This document shows positions 53,674 to 64,000 of a DNA stretch of 64,000 nucleotides, piece after piece (within the stretch, counting starts at the first letter, position 1; the number at the start of each line of letters is the position of its first letter). A program made the translations under genes and the position numbers. Location: contig CAUYUJ010014771.1 in the NCBI GenBank assembly GCA_963575745.1, positions 413,593-477,592 on the forward strand, read 5' to 3'. This DNA is from Prorocentrum cordatum. Its lineage: Eukaryota; Sar; Dinophyceae; Prorocentrales; Prorocentraceae. The notes beneath the pieces were generated by a model. The model was not told the origin of the DNA, did not search any database, and was given only the letters and a program-made list of their open reading frames with translations.

Positions 53674-55098
53674 TTGGGACAGATCGATCAGACCTTTGAT
53701 CGTGCAGGAGGGAAAGACATCCATCTATCCCCCCTTCCCTCTACCAGCGGATCAGGGGTTCTGTACCCTTGTACTTCAACCCCGTACACAGGTTATCAGC
53801 CCTTTAAAGCTCACCCTTCATCGAACCGCACGTTGCGACCTCGCACGCGGCCTCGATGGAACCCAAGCGGCGCATGCGCCGCAAGGGGTCCATCGGGGCC
53901 TCGCGTGCGAGCTCTCCGACGGCGCGACGGCTCGGTGATGAGTTGGAGAGCCTTAGTGCGGACTGTGTTGGTGTCCCAGGTACCCCCCCCCAGCACCGAC
54001 GGACCCGGGGCGCGGCTAGCTGCTGAACTTCCCCGCAGCGCCGCCCGCGGGGGGACAGGAGAAAGAGTAGGAACAGGAAGGCAGGAGTTTCACACGCCTA
54101 CCTTCGATCCTCCATCTCCTCCTCCGTCGGGAGCAATCCCAACCGCGTCAGGCGAAAGCCTCGCTGGTCCTGATACTCCAGGGCGCTTTCGCGCTAACCG
54201 CCGATGGACCTCAGGTGCTGGTACCCCCAGCCCTGCGACCGCTCCTGTTGCGGAGCACGTAGCCACCTTCGAGGAACTCAGTAGACCAGTGGCGGCGCAG
54301 CCGCAGACGCAGCACCCCAAGGTATCATCGGATGAGACACCACACACACATGGTCCGAGTCGCAGCTCGTCTGCGCGCAACCGCCGTGGAGCCCCAGGCC
54401 CATGCGGCGAGAGTAGGTCGAGCCCGCGTACTGCCTCTCAGAGGCCATGCGCTCCCCGTGACAGGGGGCACAGGGAAGCTGATGCTCCCCGCCTCTCCAT
54501 CTCAGACGACCAGCTGGCGGAAACGTCCGCCGCAGGTGAAATAGCTGAGCTCAGAGACCAGGTTGAAACCTTCGTGTCCAGGCAATACTCTGGACTACTG
54601 CAGAGCGTTCAGACGAACGCCGCCGACACTGCAGCCATACGCCACGATCTGGACGGCGCCTTAGGGATCATTGATTCCAGGATCGCCGAAGATCGACGCA
54701 TCACAGGTGAACTGCAGTACCAGATTGATCGTGAGGTGTCGCACTCAGGTGAACGAACGGCGATGGTCGAGAACCTGCGCAACTACCTCGCGCAGATGGA
54801 GCAACAGCTTGTGCTCGTACGCGACACAGGCGTTTCAGCAGTCAGGATTTTAAATGATGAGATCCACGACCAGCTTCGCAACCGACCAACACCAGCCGAG
54901 GCCACCGACCTTGGCGACGTTCAGTCTCAGATCAATGATATTCGATCTTACTTAGACCACACTACGGCGACGCTTCGCAACGAAGCACACACCAACTCGT
55001 CGAACCTGATCGACATGTTGCAGCGTACTGAGAGAGTCATCACCCAAAGGCTTGATGCGACCAACGCTGTCGTGCAGCCACTCGCTAACCTGATCTGA
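53674..55098 (+). pseudogene. Copia gag, N-terminal part
   Basis: Frame open from about 53674 to TGA 55096-55098. The first ~270 residues are Pro/Arg/Ser-rich and disordered. From about 54510 (LAETSAAGEIAELRDQVETF) to the end (SNLIDMLQRTERVITQRLDA) the sequence is strongly coiled-coil. Coding potential continues one frame over after 55096 (SEIEQRFPDVQDARTPW), so the stop probably reflects a frameshift. The true start is uncertain; the frame has no early ATG. Confidence 0.6.
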
Positions 55099-55239
55099 AA
55101 TCGAGCAGCGTTTTCCTGATGTACAGGACGCCCGGACGCCCTGGCAGAGTTGCGTGTCGGACGAGCCCAGACTGGCCAGCTGGATTCTCCTCCCACGGTT
55201 TACGATTCTACAGGCTTACGCCACATCCGCCGACCCCTT

Positions 55240-56396
55240 CTGTGACTGTTGCGAGACCAGGAGTTTCTGGCCAGCGGCGTCTTGTGTGAGGGTGCGGTGT
55301 CGCGCGCGGGTGGTGGCAGATACGTAGGGGGTCCAAATGTTTGCTGTGATCAGCGAAGCATCACCGCGAAAGATGTGGCAGATGAGTCGAAACGGGTGAA
55401 GAGGCTGTTGACGTTCGCAGCGCGCACGAAACAGTTCGCGTAGCAGCAGCACATTCGCGCCGAGCAAGATTGTGAGCACGTCGCGAGGAAGAGCAAGGCT
55501 GCATGCGCGGAGTGCATTGCAGTTGGCTTGACGGCTCGCAATGCGGAAGCGTCTGGGGGTCTTTTGGAGGCCTCCTGGGGGGCTCTTGGGGGCTCCTTGG
55601 GGCGTCTTGGCGGCCTCTTGGGGGCCTCTGGCGGCCTCTTGGGGCCCTCCTGGGACGCATCTTGGAGGCCTCTTGGGGCCTCTTGGGGCCGTCTTGGGCC
55701 GTCTGGAGGCGATCGTCGGTGTCTTTGATCGCTCTTCGACCGTCTGTGACCATATTGAGCTCTCTTGGAGGCCACTTGAAGCGCTCCTGGAGCGCTCTTG
55801 GGGCCGTCTTCGGGGCCCTCTTGGGCAATCTTGGGCGCCTCTTGGGCTGTCTTGGGGCTCTCTTGGGCTGCCTTGGAGCTTCCCTGGAGGCTGCTTGGAC
55901 CGTCTTGGGGCGGTATTTAGGGCCTCTTGGGCCGTCTGGGAGCGTCGGAAAGCCCAAAAAGCGAATTCGTGAAAAATGTACGTTTTACGAAGGGAATGGG
56001 CCAATTTTTGCGTCTAGGGACCCTCGTGGGACGCATCTTGGAGGCCTCTTGGGGCCTCTTGGGGACCTCTTGGGCCGTCTTGGAGGCCTCTTAGCCCGTC
56101 TTTGGGCCATCTTGGGCGTCTGGGGGCGCTCGTTTGGCGTCTCGGGGCTCCCGTGGGCCGTCTTGAAGGCCTCTTGGGGCCATTTTGGCCCGTCTTGAGG
56201 CTTCCTGGGGCCCGGAAAAGCCCCGGCGGCGCTCGTCCCGGGCCTGGGGGGGGCGCTCGTCCCGGGCCCGGGGGGGGCGCTCGTCCCGGGCCCGGGGGGG
56301 GCGCTCGTCCCGGGCCCGGGGGAGGCGCTCGTCCCGGGCCCGGGGGGGGGGGTCAAATCGCCGGTTTGGGGTCCCGGGGGGGGGGACTATAGGGGG
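55240..56396 (+). repeat. GGCC block inserted in gag, with 24-bp array
   Basis: Unique sequence (55240-55547) is followed by GGCCTCTTGGGG minisatellite (55548-56228), with an AT-richer spacer near 55935-56015. Five 24-bp units of GCGCTCGTCCCGGGCCCGGG then start at 56229, 56253, 56277, 56301 and 56325, and end in G-runs. Coiled-coil gag sequence stands on both sides, so this ~1.15 kb appears to interrupt gag. Confidence 0.75.
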
Positions 56397-58805
56397 GGGA
56401 ACTATCTCACACGCCTAGAGACCCACAAGGGGTCGGCGGATTTCGCCCACCTCACTGACAGGTTGCAGGAGGTTGAGAAGGCGGCGGACCACACGCAGTT
56501 GGAGCTCTCCCAGGTTATTCGTGAAAGAGATACTGAGAAGGTACGTGTTGAGGGTCACCTCGCACGTCTGGAAAGCGAGCTGGAGGCACAAAGCGCCCGT
56601 CTCCGAGCATACAAGCAACGACTCGATCGGTACTCACAACGTTCTCGGGATACTGATGAGTATACACGCCAAAAGGTGGCACAAATACACGAAGACATGG
56701 CGAGCTGGACGAATCAGCTGATCGACCACACCAACGACACCAATCTCCACCTTCGACCTGCAACCGACCTGCACAGGCCGGCGGCAGCGTCCGCCGAAGC
56801 ACCACAAGCTTCTGCAGGACAACAACGACGTACGTCACCAGGAGCAGCCTCCGCGGCAGCTTCTGCACAGACACGCCATGTGTCTCTTGTGCGCACAGAA
56901 CCAACTACTGACGGTGCACCGATACCCTCACAACCACTGTCTGCGGTTTCGGTCCATACTACAACTCCTATCAAGGAGTCAGACACCGTCCGAGTCCCTG
57001 TCTTGCCTGAGATCACGCAGCTGCTCGAGTGGCAGCAACAAGTGCGGAAGAACTTCGGGGCCGCCTCAGGGCGACCATCCAAAGCATACGCCTACCTATG
57101 CGTGGCTGAACAGCCCGAATGTACATTCGAGGACTTACAAGACAGTGGAGACTTTGAGAGCATCGATTGCAAACTCGCTACCGCTCTGAGCGACATCTTA
57201 TCCTCGGACTTACGCTACCAGATCAGGCTCATCGAAACCAGAGAGCACAAAGCAGGACGCATGCTCAAAGGACGCCAGATTTACTGGCATATCCTACAGT
57301 CCTACAAAGTGACAGAGGTTGATGGTGACCTGCACGACTTCGAGCGCCTTAAAGAATTGAGGATGAGAGATGACGATTTGCAACGTTTTATTACTGACTG
57401 GGACGTTTTACTCTTGGAGTGCCGAGAAGCACCCGATCCAAAGATCTTGGAATCTCTGTTTCGTACACAGATTCGGAGACATGCCTGGATGAAACACGAC
57501 ATGTACGAGTACCAGCGCATGAAGACCAGCGACCCGAATCGTACCTACGATTGGCTCCGACAGCGTGTCCTGGACATACTGGAGCTTGAACAATTGGAGA
57601 AGAATCGAAATAAGTTACGGTACGAACATGAGACACGTTCTCAAGTCAACGTGTGCGCTGCCTGGAAGAAAGGCAATTGTCGCAATGGTGAACGGTGCAA
57701 GGCTTTGCATACATATTCCAGGGATTGGAAGAACAACAAATCTTCCAGACCATCGACGGCTGGTGGCAACTCCCGCCGCAGCATGTCCACTCCTGCGAAT
57801 CACAAGAAGCCAGCATCGAAACCATTTTGCTTCGATTTCGCCAAGCGCAACACATGTACCAGAGGCGACAAGTGTAACTTTCCACACGCCGCACAGTGTA
57901 AAGATTTCGCACAGAATAAGTGCCCAAGAGGCGATACATGCAAATATGCTCATCTTACACCTGGTGCGAAGACTCCCGGGCGAAGCCCGAGTCGACCACG
58001 GGCCTCCAGTCAGGATAGCCGTGGCCGATCATCATCCCGCGGATCAGGAAGCCAACGTTCTTCCCAACGCGGGGGGTTCCGCTACGCAAGCGACTCACGC
58101 CATGGACGTGACAACCGACGCCAATACGACCGATCTCGTTCAACATCCAGGAGGTCCCCAGACTCTCGCAGTCAATCGAGAAGTCGATACGACAGATCTT
58201 CGAGATCTACCTCCCGAGGGCGAGACAATCGTGGCGGCGGACGCGGTAGTCCACGCGGCCGTGATAGATCATATGGCAGTGACAAAGGACGTGGCAGACG
58301 TTCCCCGAGCCACGGTTCGTCCCGTGGCTCACCCCACGCTAGAGCACGTTCTCCTGCCAACTTTCGACGTTCACGCCGTTCCGACCGCAGTTGCGTCATC
58401 CGTGACAAGACCCTCATGGCCAACACTAAGGCCACAGCGACATCTACCAAAACACGTCGTCGGATACGCTTCGACATACGTAACGTGGAATACTATTTAC
58501 ATACCGTATCTGGCAGGGCCAGATTGGACAAATGGAAGGAGATGCCGAACGAGGGTGACATCGTCAATGTACCAGACCCGTTACCAAAAAAAGGTGGGAT
58601 CAAAGTGCGGGCGCCCTACGAGACTGTCAAAAAGAGGCACAGCTATGGTACGACGAACTATATGACTACCGACACAATAAAGAGTCGGTGGCCACACCAA
58701 CTGCGATCCGAAAATATGACGACACTATTAAGCAGTCATCAAAGTCAGCCCAGACGAAGACAACGACAATGCAAGTCGACCCACCACGCTCGACTGCTGC
58801 ATTGA
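56397..58805 (+). pseudogene. Copia gag, C-terminal part with three CCCH zinc fingers
   Basis: Coding resumes at about 56400 (NYLTRLETHKGSADFAHLTD) with a coiled coil. A capsid-like region follows (ITQLLEWQQQVRKNFGAASG, YEYQRMKTSDPNRTYDWLRQ). Three zinc fingers of C-x7-8-C-x5-C-x3-H form come next: CAAWKKGNCRNGERCKALH (about 57655), CFDFAKRNTCTRGDKCNFPH (about 57826) and CKDFAQNKCPRGDTCKYAH (about 57898). An Arg/Ser-rich tail ends at TGA 58803-58805. Copia gag proteins usually carry one CCHC knuckle; here CCCH fingers take that place. Confidence 0.8.
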
Positions 58806-59295
58806 CACGATCTTGGGTTCTCGACAGTGGTTCTGCTCATCATATTCAGGGAAACATGAACTGACGCAGACCGAATCGGATCGCATATCTATTCGCGAAG
58901 AGCATATTCTGGAAACCGCCAATGGCGATCGTACTGTCAACGAGCACTACGACATACGGCTACCCGAGGTTGGCTTACACAGTTCAGCCCTTGCCTTGCC
59001 AGACTGTCCATCGTTACTATCAGTTGGGAAATTGATCGAGGTTGATGGCTTCCAGCAGCTCTGGGATCCTGAGCTGGGCTACTTGCTTCAGGATCCGGGG
59101 GGCCAATGGTATAATATTCCTGTCAACAATAGAGTTCCAGAATTACGACTTGACGACCTGGCACTGATACCACCACCACGTCTATGCACTTCGTCAGCGC
59201 CCCGACGTCGTCAGCGCAAGCGTTCATCCGCCCGCTGCAACGACATTTGCTGGTGCTGCAAAACTACAGAGCAGTCAACCACTGCAGATCTGTGA
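58770..59295 (+). pseudogene. Copia protease, frameshifted
   Basis: RSWVLDSGSAHHIQG, with the active-site DSG at 58823-58831, is in a different frame from gag and runs into TGA at about 58862-58864. The rest of the domain (ILETANGDRTVNEHYDIRLP, LPDCPSLLSVGKLIEVDG) is in a third frame to 59295. DSG-x-x-x-H is the usual copia aspartic protease start. Confidence 0.78.
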
Positions 59296-59395
59296 GCTAC
59301 GGCCCCACATAGGGACCTGCCCCAAGAGACCACATGTCGGAGAGGGAGGAGGAGCACGGACCACCACGGTCGAAGAACCTACAGACGAGCTTAAC

Positions 59396-60796
59396 GTGGA
59401 CACACCCACCGAGTCGCCTACGTCTCAGACGCAGTGTCCTCCTCCACAATGCGGGGGGCTAGTAGATATAGCTCGAGCAGATAACGACATACCGACAGAG
59501 ACGTCCACACGAATGCATCACGACACTGATGGAGTTCTTCCCAACAGACAGAAGAAACCGATCGACCCGATGCATTACATGACTCACAGCCCAAAACATC
59601 CTGACTGTGAGATTTGTTCTCGCACGATGGCGCAGAATGCCCCGTGTCGACGACAGCGCAAGCCACATGCACCGGCAGACCCCACCGACGAGGATAACAC
59701 CTACGAGGCTTTTGTCCCGAAGAAGTTTGGTGAGGCTTTAACTGCCGACCATATCGTCCTGGCCAAAGACGATGCCGCAGACAAACACGGCGACAAGTAT
59801 GCACTTGTTGTCCTAGACAGATACACTGGCATCTTCATGGCCTACCCAGCACTACACAAAGACGCAGCTACCACAAAGGCATCCTTTCAACATTTCATCG
59901 CCGCGAACGATGAGGTGAAGCACATCTATACAGACAACTCTGGAGAGCTTCAGAAGGCTTGCCGCCAACTGGGATGGAGACACGACACGAGTGCGCCACA
60001 TCGTCCGCAAACGAATGGATTGATCGAGCGCGTCGTCAAAATTGTCATTCTCGGTGCGAGTGCTGTGTTACATATGTCTGGTTTGGGACACGAATGGTGG
60101 AAAGAGGCCATGCAAGCCTTTTGCTGTGGACACAATTTTGTGCATACATCCACGGGCGTTGCTGCCCTCAATGAGGAACATGCAGATAAGACAGCTCATG
60201 AAATGCGATTTGGCGAAAGATTTACCGGGCACTGCATACCATTCGGTGCTCGGATCTTCTGGAAATGCCTCAACCCCGAGATTGGCAACGAGACTGCAAA
60301 GTTTAAAGAAAATACTCGGGAAGGGTTATTCATGGGTTACCACTTACATTCTGGTGGACGATGGTCAGGTGACTACCTTGTCTTGGACACGGCTACATAC
60401 GCCAAGAATCCTGATGGTGAACAGTGTCACGTGCACAGAGTCAAAGACATCATCATCCCTGATGGCAAGTTCACCTACCCAGTGAAAGAAGGTACTCTAC
60501 GACATCATAACCCTGAGGCACACGACGAGGTCAAGGCATCCACTTCTCGCCCCTTGGGTGATAAACCAATGCCCGATCCTCCACTTTCCTACCCTAAAGA
60601 ATGGGATGACCCATCTATGATGACAACGGAAGACAACGCTGCTGATATCCACGCATCGGCCTCTGAAGTTGCTGCGCCAGCGCCGGAGCCCGACTACTGG
60701 GAACAGCGCGGATATTGCGTCATCAGACATTCGTACTCCACGCAAGAAATTGTTCATCCCGACGGACGACGTCATGAACATACCTGTACCTGTTGA
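59396..60796 (+). pseudogene. Copia integrase
   Basis: HSPKHPDCEICSRTM carries the zinc-binding H-H-C-C. The catalytic core has Asp at 59747 (TADHIVL), Asp at 59933 (YTDNSGEL) and Glu at 60026 (NGLIERV), with 30 residues between the last two against the usual ~35. The GKR-like downstream region (AKFKENTREGLFMGYHLHSG) follows. The frame itself is open for 466 residues, the longest undamaged pol segment. It overlaps the next frame at 60669-60796, where a shift occurs. Confidence 0.85.
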
Positions 60797-61562
60797 TCAT
60801 CTCGACGTGACACGAGATTTCAAGACTTCTAGTTTTGAAGGAGAAGGTGACTTTCGCGATGTTTGGGGCGGTGTCAGCGCCAACGACCACAGGGAGTTAA
60901 GCGAGCCGTGGACAGGCACGATTCGATCTTATGAGCTTCCAAAAATAACGCCAGACGGCAAAATGGTGGTCCGCGGCCGCGAGACACGTATACAGACTAC
61001 TACACGTCCTGATCACATTCTTCCCGAGTATTGGAAAACACTATCTCGTGGACAACAAAAGAAGGAAATCGACTACGCCGACGACGTTAAACGAGCTCGT
61101 GAGATTCGTGACCGAGCTGCACTACGAGTGTGGACAAGACAGGACAAACAGGTCAACCATTTCCGTACCACTGCATCCGGCGGACCCACATGGAATATTG
61201 TGGAACGACGGATTACATACGACACTGACAATGGCGACGTCATCCGTGACGAAAACGTCAAAGGCGTGACGAACAAAGAAATACTGTATGCCAAATTGCC
61301 TGGTGGGCCACGTGACATCACTACGGTACTGTACTACCGCCAATCACCACAACAGCACGATGGAGAAGAACGTGCTTTGGTACTTGTGGATAGTGAAGGA
61401 ACCGACTTTGGGACCATGAACCCGCTCATACGCCAGTTCACCCAGTCGGTAGCAATGCCAACTATGCCACGTGAGACCACCTACACACCGGCACACAGAG
61501 ACAAAATACCCGATTCCTCATGGTCACGCCCGGCCCTAGTTAATTACCAGAAACCTGAGTAA
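60740..61562 (+). pseudogene. Copia integrase-RT linker region
   Basis: Open frame with PVDHLDVTRDFKTSSFEGEG, GGVSANDHRELSEPW and a C-terminal block (TTYTPAHRDKIPDSSWSRPA) ending TAA 61560-61562. It sits between integrase and RT. No known catalytic motif. Confidence 0.65.
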
Positions 61563-61641
61563 GAAAGAAGTTGCCGCAGAACCACGTGCACAAGAAGCCC
61601 CACGAAAAGAATACGAGATATAGGAAAAGAAACAAACGTGG

Positions 61642-63150
61642 ATGTTGGAGACTGTTGCAGAAAAAGCTGATATTGAGTCACAAGCTATCCGCACTGGGAC
61701 GAAAGTTCATTTCTTCATTATCTTGGAGCTATCTTCAGTCAAACACGAGGAACTTCCACCTGATCTACGTAAACTCAAAGGCAGAGTGGTGGTTCAGGGC
61801 AACACAGGCAAAGATGAAACTGGCTTGGCCGCAATATTCGCCGACGCCGCTTCCAGTGCTTCGCATGTTGAGGCTTCCAAACTTTGCGATGCTACTGCAT
61901 TATTGCCACAGTATGCGGGAGAACAAAGTGATACACCTGGAGCCTACACACAGGCATTATTATACGGCGACGGACGAATCGATCCAGTTGATACTTGGAT
62001 TACCATACCTAAATGGCGACAACCGACATCATGGTCAAAATACAAGAATCCAGTGTGCCGATTACGATTGGCACCATACGGACACCCTCTCGCAGGTGTC
62101 TTTTGGGAACGAAAGTGCCGTACATGCTTAGAAAGCGTTGGTTTCGAGCCTATTTCAGGATGGGAATGTGTAAGGAGACACAACAAACTGGGACTGAAAC
62201 TTTCAGCATATGTGGACGACTTTAAATTAGCCGGCCCAGCTCACAATCTACAGGCTGGCTGGGATTATATCCGCAAAAGCGGTATTGACTTGGATCCACC
62301 TACTCCATACTCACAATATCTTGGTTGTGGACAACAAGCATATGATGTACCGCAGACTATCTTCGACAAAAGAATGTCTACCATACGCCCTATGTTGCCC
62401 GTACACAATGAGAAAGATTACAATACGGCCAAACAGGTTCGTGGAATTCGACATGATATGCTTGGTTTTACCGATCAGTGCATTGAGCGATACCTGGAAT
62501 GCGCCTCCAAGCGCGCCCAGGGACCAGGGTCACGTCGGAAACGATCCGACTCGCCGAGGACTTCGCGATCCAAATCGCCCGCATCCCCCGGGTCGGTCGC
62601 CAGACCTACTAGTGTGCTCAATGCACGGCCACGATCATCCAGCCCAGAAAAATCCGTCGACACGACATCTCTTACGACAGATCCCATACCAGTCACATAC
62701 GATGACCTACCTAACGCCGAAACTCCTGGCATTGAGGACACCTCCTTCACTGATTCCGATTATTCCGACGAGGGCATCCTTGGCCAGGACGCGGCGAGTG
62801 TACTGATGAAGATCCTCTACCTGGCACGTTGCTGTCGTTTCGATCTTCTACATCCAGTATGTCTGCTGGCCAGAGAAATTACCAAATGGAATACCACGTG
62901 TGATAAACGTCTACATCGGTTGATATGCTACATCAAAACGACGCGCACACATTGTTTACATGGATGGATAGGTGATTTGTCAGACAAGTTATCCATCATG
63001 CTCTTCACTGACGCCTCGTTCGCCGATTGCATTACATCATCCAAATCCACTACCGGCGTTTTCGCCGCGCTTGTTGGACCCAATACGTTCTTTCCGGTCA
63101 ACGCTGTATGCAAGAAACAAACGGTTGTGTCACATTCATTACTGAAGCCG
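61642..63150 (+). pseudogene. Copia reverse transcriptase (RVT_2)
   Basis: One open frame holds the fold in order: KLKGRVVVQGNTGKDETG, HVEASKLCDATALLPQ, the first catalytic Asp in SDTPGAYTQALL, CRLRLAPYGHPLAGVFWERK, the catalytic YVDD at 62209-62220, YLGCGQ, then a charged/Ser-rich insert (about 62510-62770) and the start of RNase H (MLFTDASFADCITSSKSTTG). The RT itself looks undamaged. The Ser/Arg-rich insert of ~85 residues is longer than in typical copia elements. Confidence 0.85.
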
Positions 63151-63881
63151 ACATCGTTGCTCTTGACTCAGCACTACGACTGGAAGGATTACCACTACTC
63201 CCATTCTGGGAAGCCGTGGTGGGAGTTGCCAAAACATGCAAAGAGAAGAATGCATGCCTGAGCTGCCATCGACACGCCGACCCGGCAATGTGTTCGACGT
63301 TGGCAGCCAAAAAGAAGCGTAAGCCATCGCCTCGCAAGGCACCCCCCACACGGGGATCTTCTCCTAGCCGTAGGCAACTACCGCTAAATACGGAATTACC
63401 TACGCCTCCAAAGAGACGTACAATAACCCATGAGGGCACAGTATTGCACGTGGATCCAGAGGCGGCTCAAGCGATTAGTTATCCCAAAGTGCGTCTTATC
63501 GTCCTCGAGGATAACCAGGCCGTGATCAAAATTGTCCAAAAAGGACGTACACCAGCACTTCGTCATCTTCATCGTACTCATCGTATCAACCTGGATTGGA
63601 TATGCGAGACATGCCAACTCGAACATATCGAGCTCAAACACGCAGGTACAAAGGAGCAGATCGCAGATATGATGACCAAACATTTCGAGACGAAGAAAGC
63701 AGACCTCTGGAGGGATCTTTTGGAACACTCGCCCATATTTCCCGCTACCCCGATGCAGTGTCCTCCAAAGAAACCTTGGAAACCACTGCGAGGGCCTCGG
63801 AGGCCCGATGGTTTACCTCATGTTGCGGAACCTCCAAAACTGGATGGATGCCCGGAAGTATGCAAAATATTTCTTACATAA
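63130..63881 (+). pseudogene. Copia RNase H and C-terminus
   Basis: After a frameshift near 63143, coding resumes as TEADIVALDSALRLEGLPLL (the catalytic E-A-D block). VLEDNQAVIKIVQKGRTPAL (D-N-x-A) and HAGTKEQIADMMTKHFETKK, the usual end of copia RNase H, follow. A basic insert (KKKRKPSPRKAPPT) splits the domain. The stop is TAA 63879-63881. Confidence 0.8.
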
Positions 63882-64000
63882 AAAGAAAGATGGGGCGAAG
63901 TAGGATCAGAATGTGGATTTCGGTGTGTGGGGCAAGCCAATCACGAGGGAATGTGCGCATGCATGTACCGCATTGGTGTACCGGCCGCAGCTATTGCGTC

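Larger units (their letters stand above)
53674..63890 (+). mobile_element. Ty1/copia-type LTR retrotransposon, degenerate
   Basis: Gag, protease, integrase, RT and RNase H occur in the copia order (integrase before RT). The coding frame changes at least six times and gag is split by a GGCC-repeat block, so this copy cannot make its polyprotein. A purine run (AAAAAGAAAGATGGGGCG, about 63880-63897) after the last stop could be the polypurine tract. I find no 5' LTR or primer binding site, and the window ends before a 3' LTR could be defined. Confidence 0.88.

Noticed and set aside
63880-64000. 3' LTR of the copia element
   Set aside because: No matching sequence was found upstream of gag and the window ends, so an LTR cannot be supported.

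Overview
The window looks like nuclear DNA of a dinoflagellate; a species similar to Prorocentrum or the Symbiodiniaceae is possible, but the sequence alone does not settle it. The reasons are: relics of the dinoflagellate spliced leader (DinoSL) directly upstream of four open reading frames; introns with non-canonical donors; short intronless or nearly intronless genes that look like reinserted cDNAs; copia and LINE retroelements; and mostly GC-rich, low-complexity, repeat-filled intergenic DNA. Most long open frames in the repeat arrays are side effects of G/C-rich repeats and are not called as genes.

Layout. 1-15 kb is almost all repeat: blocks of a GGCC/CTTGG minisatellite, two copies of a bounded element built from it (2305-3027 and 7467-8346), tandem repeats, a 73-bp satellite, a purine tract and several long hairpins. 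15.5-29.4 kb holds one MFS transporter gene. Exons 1-2 lie at 15.57-16.52 kb and the last exon at 28.78-29.37 kb, on either side of an apparent 12.25-kb GT-AG intron. Nested in that intron, on the same strand, are an endonuclease/exonuclease/phosphatase-like gene (18.1-20.2 kb), a second unrecognised gene (21.7-22.8 kb) and at least ten tandem arrays. Both nested genes and the DNA between them carry a recurring ~18-bp repeat (CGGTGCTTCTCAGCCTGC) that reads GASQPA where it is coding.

29.4-33.3 kb is repeats again, including a 191-bp element with terminal inverted repeats and a ~42-bp G/C-tract array. 33.6-41.3 kb is the densest genic part. It has three + strand genes, each starting 32-62 bases after a DinoSL relic: an MKRPAAAK-type protein with one 192-bp introner-like GA-AG intron, an unrecognised basic protein, and a DDE-transposase-like protein with two frameshifts in A-runs. 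The middle gene is flanked on both sides by 46-bp palindromes.

41.3-46.9 kb is repeats, including a second copy of the ~42-bp array with partly inverted flanks. 46.94-51.98 kb is a decayed, 5'-truncated LINE (endonuclease, RT with YADD, RNase H). 53.65 kb to the window end is a degenerate Ty1/copia element (gag with three CCCH zinc fingers, protease, integrase, RT with YVDD, RNase H). A GGCC-repeat block is inserted in its gag, and a weak DinoSL relic lies just upstream. The recurring picture is a genome shaped by reverse transcription of SL-capped mRNAs, by intron gain and by short dispersed repeats.
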